Shown here one piece after another: positions 5,853-7,334 of a stretch of DNA of 7,334 bases. Position numbers and translations under genes: made by a program. The number at the start of each line of letters is the position of its first letter. Positions within the stretch are counted from its first letter, which is position 1. The DNA lies in assembly GCA_024687845.1 (NCBI GenBank), contig JAILEL010000225.1, positions 1-7,334 on the forward strand, in the 5' to 3' direction. The stretch comes from Eubacterium sp. GTDB taxonomy: Bacteria; Bacillota_A; Clostridia; Lachnospirales; Lachnospiraceae. The notes beneath the pieces were generated by a model that had not been told where the DNA came from, did not search any database, and was given only the letters and a program-made list of their open reading frames with translations.

Positions 5853-5889
5853 AAAAAACGACTTATTCTATCAGAATAAGTCGTTTTTT
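5853..5889. terminator. Bidirectional terminator between the lemA-like gene and trpA
   Basis: CGACTTATTC (5859-5868) pairs perfectly with 5874-5883 across a five-base TATCA loop, flanked by six A and six T that extend the stem. It serves the plus-strand lemA-like gene (stop at 5825) and the minus-strand trp operon (stop at 5922). Confidence 0.92.
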
Positions 5890-5921
5890 ATAGCTTATTA
5901 TTTTCTTATCTTATAGCTGTA

Positions 5922-6695
5922 TCAGCCATTAATAGCTGCAACGATTTCTTTGGTATATTCAGCAAGCTTCTCAGGGGCATTCTGTCCCTCTGCGGCCACT
6001 ATCTTAACCATAGCAGATCCGATAATAATACCATCTGCGATCTGTGACATCTTTGCAGCCTGCTCTGGTGTACTGATTCCGAAGCCAATAGCGGCAGGAA
6101 CATCTGTGACTTCTTTGATATGACTGATTATTGTTCCAAGATCTGTTGTAATCTCGCTTCTTACACCTGTAACGCCGAGTGAAGAAACAACGTAAATAAA
6201 TCCTTTTGCCTGAGCTGCTATCTCTTTTATTCTGTCTTCACTTGTTGGTGCGATCATAGATATGAAATCCATTCCATACTTCTCAGCTACCTGGTCAAAT
6301 TCATGTCTTTCTTCAAAAGGACAGTCTGGAATGATTATTCCATCTGCACCAGCTTCGCTGGCCTTTTGGAAGAATCTGTCAGCTCCGTAGTGATATACAG
6401 GATTAGCATAGGTCATAAATACAATTGGTATATCTACATCCTTTCTGACTTCTTTCAAAAGCTCAAAAACCTTATCTGTTGTCATTCCTGATGCAAGAGC
6501 CCTGATGTCAGCCTCCTGAATAACAGGACCTTCTGCAATAGGATCAGAAAATGGTATTCCGATTTCTATCAGGTCTACACCTGCCTTGGCAACTGCCTTA
6601 AAATTCTTTACACTGGTTTCAAAATCCGGATCACCTGCTGTAAGAAAAGCGATAAACGCCTTTTTATTCTCAAATGCCTTATATATATTACTCAT
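5922..6695 (-). CDS. trpA: Tryptophan synthase alpha chain
   Basis: This 257-residue cytoplasmic enzyme subunit cleaves indole-3-glycerol phosphate to indole and glyceraldehyde 3-phosphate and passes indole to TrpB through the alpha2-beta2 complex. The family signature LIEIGIPFSDPIAEGPVIQ lies at residues 42-60. Glu44 matches the catalytic Glu49 of the Salmonella enzyme. The position of catalytic Asp60 holds Glu55 (AEGP instead of ADGP), a conservative change allowed by the family pattern. The flexible-loop motif GVTGVRSE (about 173-181) and the phosphate-binding segments IGFGIS and GIIIGSAMV are intact. Length is slightly short but normal (family about 260-268). AAGGG 7 nt before the ATG supports the start. 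It follows trpB by 24 bases and is the last gene of the operon, closed by the terminator at 5853-5889. Confidence 0.97.
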   Translation of the reverse strand: MSNIYKAFENKKAFIAFLTAGDPDFETSVKNFKAVAKAGVDLIEIGIPFSDPIAEGPVIQEADIRALASGMTTDKVFELLKEVRKDVDIPIVFMTYANPVYHYGADRFFQKASEAGADGIIIPDCPFEERHEFDQVAEKYGMDFISMIAPTSEDRIKEIAAQAKGFIYVVSSLGVTGVRSEITTDLGTIISHIKEVTDVPAAIGFGISTPEQAAKMSQIADGIIIGSAMVKIVAAEGQNAPEKLAEYTKEIVAAING

Positions 6696-6719
6696 ATTTT
6701 TTCCCTTTCACATTACAAT

Positions 6720-7334
6720 CTACTCGTATATATTGACACCACGATAACGTGCTATAGCAGCCACATCCTTATCTCCTCGACCGGAAATGGTACAAACTAT
6801 TATGCTGTCTTTTGGCATCTTAGGAGCTATTTTCAGAACATGAGCCACAGCATGGCTGCTCTCTATTGCAGGAATAATTCCTTCTGTTCTGGACAGATAT
6901 TCAAAAGCATTTACTGCTTCTTCATCTGTGATTGGAACATACTCAGCTCTTCCGATTGAAGCAAGATATGCATGCTCAGGTCCGATGCCCGGATAATCTA
7001 GTCCTGCAGAGATTGAATAAACAGGTGCTATCTGACCATATTCATCCTGGCAGAAAAGTGACTTCATGCCATGGAATATTCCCATAGAACCATTAGCCAT
7101 AGTAGCAGCATTCTTCGGATTATCTACGCCAAGTCCAGCTGCTTCACATCCAATAAGTCTTACTCCATCATCCTTTATATATTCATAGAAGGAACCAATC
7201 GCATTACTTCCTCCGCCAACACAGGCAATAACAACATCAGGAAGCTTGCCCTCCGCTTCAAGGATCTGAGCTCTGCTCTCCTTACTGATCACAGACTGGA
7301 AATCTCTTACAATAGTAGGAAATGGATGAGGTCC
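6720..7334 (-). CDS. trpB: Tryptophan synthase beta chain, C-terminal half, cut by window edge
   Basis: Pyridoxal-phosphate enzyme that joins indole and L-serine to make tryptophan. The frame is open to the edge and begins [14 protein letters not shown], so the GTG near 7292 is an internal valine codon, not a start. The visible 204 residues are about the last half of a protein usually near 395-400. Seen motifs: GGGSNAIG, which binds the cofactor phosphate; HGMK and [36 protein letters not shown]; and SGRGDKD near the C-terminus, whose serine contacts the cofactor ring nitrogen. The catalytic lysine lies in the missing half. The stop is TAG at 6720-6722, 24 bases before trpA. No sign of decay in the visible part. 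Confidence 0.97.
   Translation of the reverse strand, partial: GPHPFPTIVRDFQSVISKESRAQILEAEGKLPDVVIACVGGGSNAIGSFYEYIKDDGVRLIGCEAAGLGVDNPKNAATMANGSMGIFHGMKSLFCQDEYGQIAPVYSISAGLDYPGIGPEHAYLASIGRAEYVPITDEEAVNAFEYLSRTEGIIPAIESSHAVAHVLKIAPKMPKDSIIVCTISGRGDKDVAAIARYRGVNIYE

Noticed and set aside
5888..5918. Direct repeat TTATAGCT (5888-5895 and 5911-5918) after trpA
   Set aside because: Eight AT-rich bases repeated once in an untranslated region is within chance and has no structural context.
7250..7292. GTG near 7292 as the start of a short trpB
   Set aside because: The frame continues upstream with typical TrpB sequence ([12 protein letters not shown]), so the gene is simply cut by the window edge.

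Overview
The window looks like a chromosomal segment from a moderately AT-rich low-GC Gram-positive bacterium. The most likely group is Clostridia, probably a Lachnospiraceae-type gut anaerobe. This rests on strong Shine-Dalgarno sites, sigma-A-like promoters, a PcsB/CwlO-type hydrolase, a DhaS-like TetR regulator and the style of the trp and MMPL proteins. The taxonomic call is an inference, not a search result. All genes except one (a LemA-like gene) lie on the minus strand.

Layout from left to right: (1) 1-462, the N-terminal part of a secreted lipoprotein, cut by the window edge; its ATG overlaps the stop codon of the next gene by one base (TAATG). (2) 462-2558, a 698-residue MMPL/RND-type membrane exporter. 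These two form an operon read leftward. (3) 2559-3112, a 554-base gene-free stretch rich in structure. It holds a roughly 230-base transcribed leader with three hairpins and a near-consensus promoter whose -35/-10 spacer is filled by a palindrome, with a second copy of that palindrome downstream. It also holds a large multi-armed inverted-repeat element (2833-3063) and a bidirectional terminator. (4) 3113-4435, a secreted coiled-coil M23 peptidoglycan hydrolase with its own promoter. (5) 4516-5085, a TetR-family regulator with a DhaS-like character. (6) 5271-5825 (+), a divergent LemA-like membrane protein, read away from the regulator from closely spaced promoters. (7) 5853-5889, a perfect bidirectional terminator shared by convergent lemA-like and trpA. 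(8) 5922-7334, the end of a trp operon: trpA, and the C-terminal half of trpB running off the window.

The genes fall into three functional groups: an inducible-looking export operon, an envelope group (hydrolase, regulator, LemA-like protein) and tryptophan biosynthesis. The TetR protein is a candidate regulator of the exporter, because the exporter promoter carries two dimer-type palindromes and a degenerate version lies at the regulator's own promoter. Nothing in the sequence proves the link.

The most unusual item is the 2833-3063 element. It has a perfect 13-bp terminal inverted repeat enclosing three further arms (19-bp, 6-bp and 12-bp perfect stems), two of which contain nested hairpins. 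It could be a TA-flanked miniature transposable element or a structured noncoding RNA, and I do not recognise it as a named family. Two start codons were moved from the longest possible reading frame on Shine-Dalgarno evidence (MMPL and TetR), and the lemA-like start was moved inward for the same reason.
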